Shown in pieces: positions 1-7,505 of a DNA stretch of 34,095 nucleotides. The stretch lies in contig DATIZY010000180.1 of the NCBI GenBank assembly GCA_035516895.1, positions 1-34,095 of the forward strand. Direction: 5' to 3'. The notes beneath the pieces were generated by a model that was not told where the DNA came from, did no database searches, and worked only from the letters and a program-made list of their open reading frames with translations. The DNA comes from Gp7-AA10 sp035516895. GTDB taxonomy: Bacteria > Acidobacteriota > Thermoanaerobaculia > Gp7-AA8. A program made the position numbers and the translations under genes. Position 1 is the stretch's first letter. The number at the start of each line of letters is the position of its first letter.

Positions 1-81
1 TCGTTAGTCGCGGCACGGGCCGTGCCGCTTTGCCGCTGGCGCGTGAAGGCGCCGCGCGGGTGAGCGCCCGATCCGTTAGCC
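1..81 (+). repeat. Partial attC-like site (right half), cut by the window edge
   Basis: The right end reads GGGTGAGCGCC, a short spacer and then CGTTAGCC (GTTAGCC at 75-81), directly followed by the start of the next gene at 86. This is the layout of the L'-R' half of an integron attC site. A perfect 8-bp hairpin (GCGGCACG/CGTGCCGC, 10-28) lies within it. The left half would be outside the window. The call depends on the two fuller sites downstream and no integrase gene is visible. Confidence 0.4.
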
Positions 82-85
82 GCCC

Positions 86-505
86 ATGAGACGCCGAGAA
101 CGAACCCTGATTAATCCGCGCGCTACAGCGATGCTCCGGGCGGCGTTTGCGCTGTTATGGCTTCTCGGAATGGTAGCCCTCACGGTAACGTTCGGCCTAG
201 GCTTTTGGAAGGCCGACGGAGAAAAACTCGTCACGGCCATCATCGGTCTGCTGCTGTTGGCTCCCTTTGGCGTTATTCTTCTTCGGTCAGGGCTCGCCCC
301 CTCCGCGCTGAGGGTTTTGATCGGTGTCTGGATGTGGTGGTCGGCGGCTATCACCCTCATCGCGGCCGCGTTCGTCGCCTTCAAGCCAGTGTCATTGGCG
401 TTCAAGTTCGGTTTCCCAGGAATGTTCCTCGCGGGCTCTCTTGGTGTTGGTTGGCTCGTGCTGCGGTTGGCGCAGTTCCTGCGCCGACAACGGGCGGCTA
501 ACTAG
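86..505 (+). CDS. Small integral membrane protein of unknown function
   Basis: This 139-residue protein is not recognised. It starts with a basic segment (MRRRERTLINPR) and then shows about four hydrophobic stretches, roughly residues 18-40, 48-64, 75-96 and 105-128, ending in a basic tail. It is therefore probably a four-helix inner-membrane protein with its N-terminus in the cytoplasm. The ATG lies only 4 bases after the GTTAGCC core of an attC-like site, and its last sense codons overlap the GGCTAAC left core of the next site. That close fit between gene and recombination sites is typical of a gene cassette. No Shine-Dalgarno sequence is obvious. Function cannot be inferred. Confidence 0.6.
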   Translation: MRRRERTLINPRATAMLRAAFALLWLLGMVALTVTFGLGFWKADGEKLVTAIIGLLLLAPFGVILLRSGLAPSALRVLIGVWMWWSAAITLIAAAFVAFKPVSLAFKFGFPGMFLAGSLGVGWLVLRLAQFLRRQRAAN

Positions 506-613
506 CGCTTGCACCGAACGCGGGCCCGTTCGCTGCCGCGCTCCTTCCCAGAGCCACGGCCTGCTATGCTGCCGCGTGAGGGGCCGCGCCGGTGAAACGC
601 AGGTTTGTTGGGC
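496..613 (+). repeat. attC-like integron recombination site
   Basis: The left core GGCTAAC (496-502) overlaps the end of the membrane-protein gene. The left inner box GCGCTTGCACC (505-515) can pair with GGTGAAACGC (591-600), leaving an unpaired G like the extrahelical bases of attC. The right core GTTGGGC (607-613) fits GTTRRRY. The arms flank a variable middle that contains the palindrome GAACGcgggccCGTTC. The 118-bp length is within the attC range. The left core departs from RYYYAAC at one position. Confidence 0.5.
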
Positions 614-632
614 GGACCTGAAACTCCATGAC

Positions 633-1154
633 ATGCAATCGACCGTGTATTGGGTGGACGTCGCCGCACCCGGTCGTATTGGGATAGTGCCTCGGCCTCG
701 AGGTCACGATTGGCTGCCGGACGAGGCGAGCGCCTTGCGCGCGGCAGGAGTCGACATTCTCGTCTCACTGCTGCAGACCGAGGAAGCCGCTGAGCTAGGT
801 CTGTCTCGCGAGGGCGCCGAATGCAGCGCCGCCGGAATGGAGTTCGTCTCGGTTCCGGTCGCGGACCGTGGCGTTCCCCTTGATCATCGCGAATTCACAG
901 CGGCAGCCGAGAAACTGTCCACGTCCGTAACGACCGGAAAGCGCGTCGCGGTGCACTGCCGCCAAAGCGTCGGGAGAGCTGGTCTGCTCGTCACAGCCAT
1001 TGTCCTTCTCGTTGGGAAGCAGCCGCTACGCGAGAGCATTCTTGCGGTTTCGCGCGCGCGGGGTTGCAACGTACCCGAAACGCAAGAGCAGCTTCTCTGG
1101 CTCGAACGCTTCGCCCGGAATATCGGCGAGAGCCGGCCGCCCAACTCTGGTTAG
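633..1154 (+). CDS. Dual-specificity/tyrosine phosphatase-like protein (CX5R)
   Basis: The 173-residue protein carries VHCRQSVGRAG with catalytic Cys109 and Arg115, the CX5R phosphate-binding loop of cysteine-dependent protein phosphatases. An upstream VSLLQTEEAAELGL segment and an Asp-containing loop (VADRGVPLD, about 77-84) match the fold and the likely general-acid loop of atypical dual-specificity phosphatases. The substrate could be phosphotyrosine, phosphoserine/threonine or a phosphorylated small molecule. No signal peptide is seen, so it is probably cytosolic. The ATG at 633 is chosen because the protein's homology begins there, 19 bases after an attC-like right core. Its C-terminus (RPPNSG) overlaps the next attC-like left core. 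This is a single-gene cassette arrangement. Confidence 0.75.
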   Translation: MQSTVYWVDVAAPGRIGIVPRPRGHDWLPDEASALRAAGVDILVSLLQTEEAAELGLSREGAECSAAGMEFVSVPVADRGVPLDHREFTAAAEKLSTSVTTGKRVAVHCRQSVGRAGLLVTAIVLLVGKQPLRESILAVSRARGCNVPETQEQLLWLERFARNIGESRPPNSG

Positions 1155-1272
1155 CAGCCGACGCCGTGCCGTTCGCTTGCCCGGCGCTCGCGCGCCTCGT
1201 TCGTCGTAGAATTCACGAACTCGGCTTCGGCGCGTGGAGGCACGCCGCCGCTGAAACCAAAATCCGTTGTGC
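1139..1272 (+). repeat. attC-like integron recombination site
   Basis: The left core GCCCAAC (1139-1145) fits RYYYAAC and lies in the last codons of the phosphatase gene. The left arm 1149-1170 pairs with the right arm 1239-1258 over about 18 base pairs, with a few unpaired bases on one side, as in folded attC. The right core is GTTGTGC (1266-1272), one base away from GTTRRRY. The total length is 134 bp. Confidence 0.5.
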
Positions 1273-1422
1273 TGACGGCAACAACATGCAACCCAGAGCC
1301 TTTGCATTCGCGCGAGTGTGCCGCGTCGTTGCGTGCTATGGCGACCGAGAAAGCTGTCGCAACCGCGAGCCTGCGGTCATGTTGATAGACAAAGCAGAGT
1401 GATCCATGCTGAAGGAGTGTCC

Positions 1423-1881
1423 ATGAAACGAAGTCTCATGACGGGAAGTCTCCTGCTTCTCGCCGCGGTTTCTGCTCATCCGCAATCGCAGAGCCAAAGC
1501 CAAAGAGACGTTGTCGAGGAGATCAGGAAAATGGATCGTGAGCGCATCCGGGCGCAGGTCAATGCCGATTCGGTGGCGCTCGACCGAATCTACGCAGAGG
1601 ACTTCATCGGGATCGGCCCGAGCGGGACACGCCGAACGAAAAAAGAGGTCCTGTCCGATTTCGCATCGGGAAGCCTGAAGTTCCAGTCGATCACGACTGA
1701 CGACGTTCAGATCCGCGTGTACGGCAATGCGGCGGTGGAGACAGGTCTCTCGACGTTGAAGGGCCGGGACGCAGAGAAAGTCGTGCCCGAGGAGAATCGC
1801 TTCACGCGGGTATGGATCAAACAGGGAGGTCGATGGCGCTTGGTTGCCAACCACTATTCGACCCTGGTGAAAAGCCATTGA
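1423..1881 (+). CDS. Secreted NTF2-like (DUF4440/SnoaL-type) protein
   Basis: The 152-residue product begins with a clear signal peptide (KRSLMTGSLLLLAAVSA), predicting export to the periplasm. The mature part has the pattern of DUF4440 proteins of the NTF2/SnoaL cone fold. A helix (VVEEIRKMDRERIRAQV) leads to VALDRIYAEDFIGIGPSG, then KKEVLSDFASG, and it closes with RFTRVWIKQGGRWRLVANH. This family covers small binding proteins, isomerase-like enzymes and proteins of unknown role, so no reaction can be assigned. The start at 1423 is supported by GAAGGAG 8 bases upstream. It lies 150 bases after an attC-like right core and has no clear attC directly after its stop, so its status as a cassette is uncertain. 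Confidence 0.75.
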   Translation: MKRSLMTGSLLLLAAVSAHPQSQSQSQRDVVEEIRKMDRERIRAQVNADSVALDRIYAEDFIGIGPSGTRRTKKEVLSDFASGSLKFQSITTDDVQIRVYGNAAVETGLSTLKGRDAEKVVPEENRFTRVWIKQGGRWRLVANHYSTLVKSH

Positions 1882-2248
1882 TCGTTGTTGATATGCAGCG
1901 AGGTCAGGATTTTCGCTTCAGATGGATATTCAAAGTGCCGGCCGACAGTGTCGTCGAGATTTCGCGCCGGAATCGGGAAACGAACACCTCGCCGAGTTTG
2001 CACGCAACCGTTCGAAACCACCGACAGCGTAGCGGTCGTGCGTTCGTTTACGATTCTCGCGAGGCCTTCACACTCTCGTGCAGCGAGCGAGCTTTGGCGG
2101 GTCCCGCGGAGTGCTGCCCAGCCCGGCGTCGCGGCCGGCGCGGTGCCGTTCGCAGCTGAACGCGTGATACGTTGCACCGGCACGCCCACATCATCACGAT
2201 GATTTCGGTCCCCGATCCGCCCCCCGGACAGTAACTGGAGAGCACCCG
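1882..2248. other. Non-coding gap, possible degraded cassette material
   Basis: No convincing gene is seen in these 367 bases. The segment around 2150-2180 (CAGCTGAACGCGTGATAC followed by GTTGCAC) resembles the right half of an attC site, but I could not find a matching left arm within 150 bp. A purine-rich GGAG lies just before the gene at 2249 and serves as its ribosome binding site. Confidence 0.3.
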
Positions 2249-3217
2249 ATGAAGGCTGCTGTATTACACGCGCTTGGCAATCCGCCGCGCTATGAAGATT
2301 TTCCTGTTCCCCGACCGGGTCCCAATGAGGTGGTCGTCCATGTCAAAGCCGCCTCATTGAAGAACGTCGACAAGGCGATGGCGAGCGGATCGCACTATGA
2401 CAGTCACCGCGCACTGCCCGTCGTATGTGGAATTGACGGCGTCGGAGTTCTTGACGACGGGACGCGGGTCTTTTGCGGCGGCTGCCGGCCCCCCTATGGA
2501 ATGATGGCCGAGCAAACCGTCGTCGCCCGGGCCCGCTGCCTGCCCGTTCCCGCCGGCGTCGATGACAACACCGCTGCGGCGCTGCCGAACCCGGCGCTGT
2601 CGTCCTGGCTTCCGCTCGTCTGGCGCGCACGACTCGAGCCCGGCGAAACCGTCCTGATCCTCGGTGCGACCGGCGTGGCGGGCAAACTTGCGATCCAGAT
2701 CGCAAAGCAGTTAGGCGCAGGGCGTGTCGTCGCCGCAGGACGAAACAAACGTGTCCTGGAGACATTGGCCGGTCTTGGTGCAGATGCGACCATCGCACTC
2801 GACCAGCCGGATGGCGAACTCATTGCAGCCTTTGAGCGCGAAGCGGGCCGCAAGCGCTTCGACATTGTTCTTGATTACGTGTGGGGCCATCCGACGGAGG
2901 TTCTACTCGAAGCGCTGACCGGCCATGACGTGATGGCCGAGACCGATACGCTCCGTCTGATTGAAATTGGCGAAATGGCGGGCCCGATCATTTCTCTGCG
3001 GGCCGCTGCATTGCGCAGCTCCGGAATCGAAATCTACGGAAGCGGCGGTGGCAGCGTTCCACACACAGCCATCCTCGAAGTTTTCCCGCAGCTTTGGGCC
3101 CTGGCCGCCGCGGGCAAACTCCGCATTGACACCGAACCGGTCCCGCTGGCGGACATCGAAAACGCCTGGCAACGCACTGTGCCGGGTCGAAGGCTCGTGA
3201 TCAGGCCATCTGCCTAA
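2249..3217 (+). CDS. Zinc-independent MDR-family oxidoreductase (quinone oxidoreductase-like)
   Basis: The 322-residue protein is a medium-chain dehydrogenase/reductase. The GroES-like N-terminal domain covers about residues 1-120 (MKAAVLHALGNPPRYEDFPVP). The Rossmann NAD(P)-binding domain carries ILGATGVAGKLAIQIAKQLGA at about residues 131-151. The catalytic and structural zinc ligands of alcohol dehydrogenases are not apparent, so it is expected to be a zinc-independent NADPH-dependent quinone or enoyl reductase-like enzyme in the cytosol. The substrate cannot be told. The length is normal for the family. Ribosome binding is probably through GGAGAGC, 7 bases before the ATG. It stands alone, with gaps of 367 bases before and 180 bases after. 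Confidence 0.85.
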   Translation: MKAAVLHALGNPPRYEDFPVPRPGPNEVVVHVKAASLKNVDKAMASGSHYDSHRALPVVCGIDGVGVLDDGTRVFCGGCRPPYGMMAEQTVVARARCLPVPAGVDDNTAAALPNPALSSWLPLVWRARLEPGETVLILGATGVAGKLAIQIAKQLGAGRVVAAGRNKRVLETLAGLGADATIALDQPDGELIAAFEREAGRKRFDIVLDYVWGHPTEVLLEALTGHDVMAETDTLRLIEIGEMAGPIISLRAAALRSSGIEIYGSGGGSVPHTAILEVFPQLWALAAAGKLRIDTEPVPLADIENAWQRTVPGRRLVIRPSA

Positions 3218-3397
3218 TCACCCCGGTCGATTTCCCGTGCACGTCAGCCTCGCTCTCGCATTCACGGACGATCAGGAAAGACAAACGGATCTCTCGCACG
3301 CCCGCAGGTAGTATCGTGAAGGTCGCCAGCACTCCCCCACCAGCGTGGGTCGAGCATTGGCCCAAGCGCCGCCCAACTCGAGGAACGACGACGAGCC

Positions 3398-3844
3398 ATG
3401 AACGACCGCGAAGAGCCGGAACTCTCGCCTGAGACCGCGTCCACCCCATCGGATCTCGTCTCCGGTGTGCTCACCTCGCCCGCTGATCCCATGCTCAGCC
3501 GCGCGATCGCGGCAACGCTCGAAGCTCCGGCGGCCGAGCGCGCGGATCTCTTTGCCCATCTCGTCCGGGAGATCGAAGATTTCATGGCCGCACACCCGGC
3601 AGAACGCCCATGGACGTGTCTCCTGTACCGGGGAACCGATGGATCCCACATCTTCCGCGGCGGAGTCGGGCATTCGCTGGTGATCGATTCCGCCGGCCGG
3701 CTCTGGCGAGCACGCAGCTACGAGGACTTCGTCACGACCTACCGATTCGCCGGCGGCTCGTGCGAGATCGACGAGCTCACTCCGATCTACCCGCAAATGC
3801 GGCAGTATCTTCCGCGCGAACCCTCGGATCGCGCCGCGCGCTAA
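3398..3844 (+). CDS. Hypothetical protein, soluble, 148 residues
   Basis: This protein is not recognised. It has an acidic, proline-rich N-terminus (about 1-30), then a helical segment (AIAATLEAPAAERADLFAHLVREIEDFMAAHP) and a mixed C-terminal part with TCLLYRGTDGSHIFRGG and GHSLVIDSAGRLWRARS that looks like a beta-sheet domain. No signal peptide or membrane segment is seen. The stop overlaps the stop of the convergent gene at 3841 by 4 bases (CTAA). The reading frame has the strong third-position GC typical of real genes here. The antisense frames over it are less protein-like. Confidence 0.6.
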   Translation: MNDREEPELSPETASTPSDLVSGVLTSPADPMLSRAIAATLEAPAAERADLFAHLVREIEDFMAAHPAERPWTCLLYRGTDGSHIFRGGVGHSLVIDSAGRLWRARSYEDFVTTYRFAGGSCEIDELTPIYPQMRQYLPREPSDRAAR

Positions 3845-6510
3845 TACGACACGCGCCGCGACGGCGGCCCGGGCAGAATCGGCTCGACGCGCACGCGCGC
3901 ATCGACCGCCACCACGCCGTCCGGCAGCGCGATCAGCGGATTGATGTCGAGCTCGCGCACCTCCGGACAGATTCCGACGAGCGCCGAGACGCGCTGAATC
4001 GCGGTTGTCACGGCATCGAGGTCCGCCGGCTTCGCGCCGCGAATCCCGGCGAGCACTTTCGAGATGCGCACCTGCTGCAGCATTTCTTCCGCGTCGCTGT
4101 CGGTCAGCGGATGGATGCGGAACGCGACGTCGGCGAGCACTTCGACGAGTGTCCCGCCCGCGCCGACCGCGATCAGATGTCCGAACGACGGATCGGCGCT
4201 CGCGCCTAACATCAGCTCCACGCCGCGCGGGGCCATCTTCTGGACGAGGACTCCGCTCATCGAGTTGCCGAGGCGCTGCTGCATCTCGTCGACGGCATCG
4301 CGGACGGCGGCGACGGTCTGCAATCCGAGCTTCACGCCGTCCACTTCGCTCTTGTGCAGCGGTCCGACCGCTTTCACCGCGACGGGAAAACCGATGCGCA
4401 GCGCCGCGTCGGCCGCCTCCTCGCAATCCATCGCGACCTCCATCGCCGCGATCGGAATGCCGGCGACGGTGAGGAGGTCGCGCGTTTCGAGCGGGTCGAG
4501 CCAGCCGCCGCCCGTTGCGACCTTCTTGTCCACGATCGCGCGGAGTTTCGCCGGATCGATATCGTTGAATTCGTTCACGCGCCCGACCGGCTTGCCGCGC
4601 CACTCGGCGTATTTCGCCGCGCGCGCGAGCGCCGTCACCGCGCGCTCCGGAAACGGGAAGGACGGCACGGGCGCGAGCGGCGCCGGAACGCCCTGCGTGC
4701 CCATGAACGTGGCGACGATCGTCTTCCCCTGGTTGTACTGCGCGCTCTCGCGGATGACCGCGGCGATGTCGGGCGCATCGGTCGGCATCACCGGAATGTA
4801 AATCGTGATGACGCAGTCGACGTTCGGATCGACGAGCACCGCGCGCAGCGTTCGCGCGTAATGTTCCGGGCTCGCCGAGGCGATCATGTCGATCGGGTTG
4901 CCGACGCTGGCCGCTGCGGGCAGGAACTCGCGAAGCGCTTTCGTCGTCGCATCGGAGAGCAGCGCGATCTGCAGCCCGTTCGCCTCGCACGCATCGGCGG
5001 CGAGGATGCCCGGCCCGCCGGCGTTCGTGACGATCGCCACGCGGCGGCCGCGGGGCAGCGACTGATTCGCGAGCAGCGAGGCGACGTCGAACAGCTCCTC
5101 GAGCGTGTCGGTGCGGATGACGCCGGACTGCCGCAGCATGTCGGCGACGATCGCGTCGTCGGTGGCCAGCGCGCCGGTGTGCGACGACGCCGCGCGCGCG
5201 CCCGAGGCGGAGCGCCCCGCTTTGACGACGACGATCGGCTTCGTTTTGCCGACGCGGCGCGCAATCTGCGCGAATTTTTGCGGATTGCCGAAGCTCTCGA
5301 GGTACAGCAGGATCACTTTCGTCCGCAGGTCTTCGGCCCAGTACTGCACGAGATCGTTGCCCGAGACGTCGGTCTTGTTGCCGACCGAGACGAACGTCGA
5401 GAAGCCGATGTTGAGCGCGCGGGCGTAGTCGAGAATCGCCAGGCCTAACGCGCCGCTCTGGCTCGACATCGCGATGTTGCCCGCCGGCGGAAAGACCGAG
5501 GCGAACGTGGCCTGCATCTTGACCGCGGGATCGGTGTTGATGACGCCCATGCAGTTGGGGCCGACCATCCGCATGCCGGCCGCGCGGACTTTTTCCAGCA
5601 GCCGCAGCTCGGCCGCGCGTCCCGACGCGCCCGTTTCGCCGAAGCCGGCCGTGATCACCACCGCCGCGGGAACGCCTTTGCCGATGCAGTCGTCGATCAC
5701 CGACTCGATCGCGCTCGCGGGAACGGAGATGATCGCGAGATCGACGGCACCCGGAATGTCGGCGAGCGATCCGACCGCGGCGACGCCTTCGATCTCCGCC
5801 GCTTTCGGATTCACGACGAAGAGCGATCCGCGGAATCCGTTCTGCCGCAGATTGCGGACGATCTCGTTTCCGAGCTGACCCGGACGGCGGCTCGCGCCGA
5901 TGACCGCGATCGTGCGCGGCTCGAAGATCGGACGGATCGATGCGTACGCCGCTTTCTGCGACCGCTCGGCGGATCGCGCCTCGGACTGCGCCGTCGGCGC
6001 GATCGGAAACGTCACGCGAACGATTCCCTCGTCGGAGCGGCTGACGACCTCGAATCCCGAATTCAGGAAGACGTCGAGCATCGGCTTGTTCTCGGCGAGC
6101 GTCTCCGCCTCGAAACGCGTGATGTCATTCGTGCGCGCGATGTCGGCGAGCTTCTCCAGCAGGCGCGTGCCGATGCCGTGGCCCTGCATGTCGTCGCGGA
6201 TCGCAAACGCGACTTCGGCGACATCCGGCTGCTTCTCCGACGAAAAATAATGCGCGACCGCGACGATGTCGCTGCCCATCTCGCCGATGATGCCGAACTC
6301 GCGGCGATAGTCGACGTCGGCGGGCGTTGCGTCGGCCGCCGACTCCGGCGTGCGCGAATCGAAAAATCGCGAATGCAGCGAATCGGGCGACAGCCGGGTG
6401 TAGAAGCGGATGAGATGCTCGCGATCGCCGTAGCGCACCGGACGAAGACGCAGCGTGCGCCCGGTGCGGAGAACGACGTCGGATTCGAGATATGCGGGAT
6501 AGGTTTGCAT
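3841..6510 (-). CDS. GNAT acetyltransferase / NDP-forming acyl-CoA synthetase fusion (Pat-like)
   Basis: The 889-residue protein joins two parts. Residues 1-170 form a GNAT domain with the acetyl-CoA loop QGHGIG (109-114). Residues 196-889 are an ADP-forming acetyl-CoA synthetase-like chain. It contains a CoA-binding Rossmann domain (IAVIGASRRPGQLG, about 201-214), ligase/flavodoxin-like domains (SSQSGALG at 349-356) and a C-terminal ATP-grasp domain. His444 in SSHTGALA is the residue that is phosphorylated in active ADP-forming synthetases. Proteins of this build (Pat family) acetylate lysines, classically of acetyl-CoA synthetase. The N-terminal GNAT order is the reverse of enterobacterial Pat. 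A heptamer array begins only about 11 bases upstream of the ATG, so the promoter must lie in or beyond repeats. The ribosome binding site is weak (GAGAT). Confidence 0.85.
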   Translation of the reverse strand: MQTYPAYLESDVVLRTGRTLRLRPVRYGDREHLIRFYTRLSPDSLHSRFFDSRTPESAADATPADVDYRREFGIIGEMGSDIVAVAHYFSSEKQPDVAEVAFAIRDDMQGHGIGTRLLEKLADIARTNDITRFEAETLAENKPMLDVFLNSGFEVVSRSDEGIVRVTFPIAPTAQSEARSAERSQKAAYASIRPIFEPRTIAVIGASRRPGQLGNEIVRNLRQNGFRGSLFVVNPKAAEIEGVAAVGSLADIPGAVDLAIISVPASAIESVIDDCIGKGVPAAVVITAGFGETGASGRAAELRLLEKVRAAGMRMVGPNCMGVINTDPAVKMQATFASVFPPAGNIAMSSQSGALGLAILDYARALNIGFSTFVSVGNKTDVSGNDLVQYWAEDLRTKVILLYLESFGNPQKFAQIARRVGKTKPIVVVKAGRSASGARAASSHTGALATDDAIVADMLRQSGVIRTDTLEELFDVASLLANQSLPRGRRVAIVTNAGGPGILAADACEANGLQIALLSDATTKALREFLPAAASVGNPIDMIASASPEHYARTLRAVLVDPNVDCVITIYIPVMPTDAPDIAAVIRESAQYNQGKTIVATFMGTQGVPAPLAPVPSFPFPERAVTALARAAKYAEWRGKPVGRVNEFNDIDPAKLRAIVDKKVATGGGWLDPLETRDLLTVAGIPIAAMEVAMDCEEAADAALRIGFPVAVKAVGPLHKSEVDGVKLGLQTVAAVRDAVDEMQQRLGNSMSGVLVQKMAPRGVELMLGASADPSFGHLIAVGAGGTLVEVLADVAFRIHPLTDSDAEEMLQQVRISKVLAGIRGAKPADLDAVTTAIQRVSALVGICPEVRELDINPLIALPDGVVAVDARVRVEPILPGPPSRRVSY

Positions 6511-6520
6511 AAGAGTGATC

Positions 6521-6678
6521 TCAGGACTCAGGACTCAGGACTCAGGACTTAGGACTTAGGACTCAGGACTCAGGACTCAGGACTGAGGACTCAGGACTCA
6601 GGACTCAGGACTCAGGACTCAGGACTCAGGACTCAGGACTCAGGACTCAGGACTCAGGACTGAGGACTGAGGACTGAG
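6521..6678. repeat. Heptamer tandem array (CAGGACT orientation)
   Basis: About 22 copies of a 7-bp unit read CAGGACT with single-base variants (TAGGACT, GAGGACT). The array starts about 11 bases from the ATG of the minus-strand gene ending at 6510. It is low-complexity, non-coding and probably slippage-prone. A 40-bp unique spacer (6679-6718) separates it from an array in the opposite sense. Confidence 0.95.
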
Positions 6679-6718
6679 TGCCACCCGCCCCGAAACGATT
6701 TGGAGGGTGAATGGATAA

Positions 6719-6989
6719 CTCAATCCTCAATCCCCAATCCTCAATCCCCAATCCTCAATCCTCAATCCTCAATCCCCAATCCTCAATCCTCAATCCTCAG
6801 TCCCCCGTCCTCAATCCTGATCCTCAGTCCTCCGTCCTCAATCCTGATCCTCAGTCCTCCGTCCTCACTCCTCATCCTCACTCGTCAGTCCTCACTCGTC
6901 AGTCCTCAGCCCTCTGTCCTCAGTCCTCAGTCCTCAGTCCTCAGTCCTAAGTCCTAAGTCCTCAGTCCTAAGTCCTAAGTCTCAGTCCT
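6719..6989. repeat. Heptamer tandem array (AATCCTC/AGTCCTC orientation)
   Basis: About 38 units of 7 bp occur here, beginning as AATCCTC/AATCCCC and drifting to AGTCCTC, AGTCCTG and AGTCCTA. It is the reverse sense of the array at 6521, matching at about 6 of 7 positions per unit, so the two could form a large imperfect cruciform. Because 3 units make 21 bases, open frames run through it and would encode a 7-residue repeat (NPQSSIL). I do not regard those as genes. The array abuts the stop codon of the minus-strand gene at 6990. Confidence 0.95.
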
Positions 6990-7388
6990 CTAAACTACCA
7001 CAATATTTCTACCTGTTAATTGGTTATAAAACTTCGAGAGATCCTCGTTCGAGAAGTCGTCCCACCCTCCGCACATGTCGTGCTCGACCTGCTGCACGTC
7101 GCACGCGAGCGGAAGCGCGTCGACGTCCTGCCGCGCCAGCTGCCAGCGGTTGGCGATCTCTTCGAGCTCGTCGCGCGTGATCTCCGGCCGGCGCCGCGTG
7201 ATCCAGTTGTACTTCCGCCGCAGCTCGGCGTCGTCGTAGCGCTTGAATCCGCGGCAGAAGACGCCGCGCTCCGCTGCGAATTTGCAGGCCGAGGTCTCGC
7301 TGTCGGTATGTTTGAGGAGCTCGGACCGCAGAAGCTGGATCGCATCGTTGCGGTGGATCGACTCGATTTTCGGCTGGGTGCGCGACAT
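6990..7388 (-). CDS. Hypothetical protein, 132 residues, paired with a radical SAM gene
   Basis: The protein is not recognised. It is soluble and charged, with a helical N-terminal half (HRNDAIQLLRSELLKHTDSETSACKFAAERGVFCRGFKRY). A patterned second half includes TRRRPEITRDELEEIANRWQLARQ and a C-terminal segment CGGWDDFSNEDLSKFYNQ. Four cysteines (SACKF, VFCRG, LACDV, DMCGG) might bind a metal. The start at 7388 is chosen over the longer open frame because GGAGG lies 8 bases upstream and the frame beyond it is antisense to the radical SAM gene. It is divergent from that gene across 117 bases, which suggests shared control. Its stop is created at the edge of the heptamer array. Confidence 0.7.
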   Translation of the reverse strand: MSRTQPKIESIHRNDAIQLLRSELLKHTDSETSACKFAAERGVFCRGFKRYDDAELRRKYNWITRRRPEITRDELEEIANRWQLARQDVDALPLACDVQQVEHDMCGGWDDFSNEDLSKFYNQLTGRNIVVV

Positions 7389-7505
7389 GCTCGTTGCCTC
7401 CACCGTCATCATCGTCAGATGCCGAACTTCGGGCCGTATCGCGACGCACATCGCCATGTGACATCTGTCATACCCCCGAATGACGAGTGGCGAGACTGTG
7501 ATCGC

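Noticed and set aside
2100..2190. Fourth attC site
   Set aside because: A right-half-like sequence ends in GTTGCAC, but no pairing left arm was found within attC length.
3272..4990. 572-codon minus frame overlapping the Pat-like gene and the 148-residue gene
   Set aside because: It is a shifted frame of the acyl-CoA synthetase region with Arg-rich noise and no family pattern.
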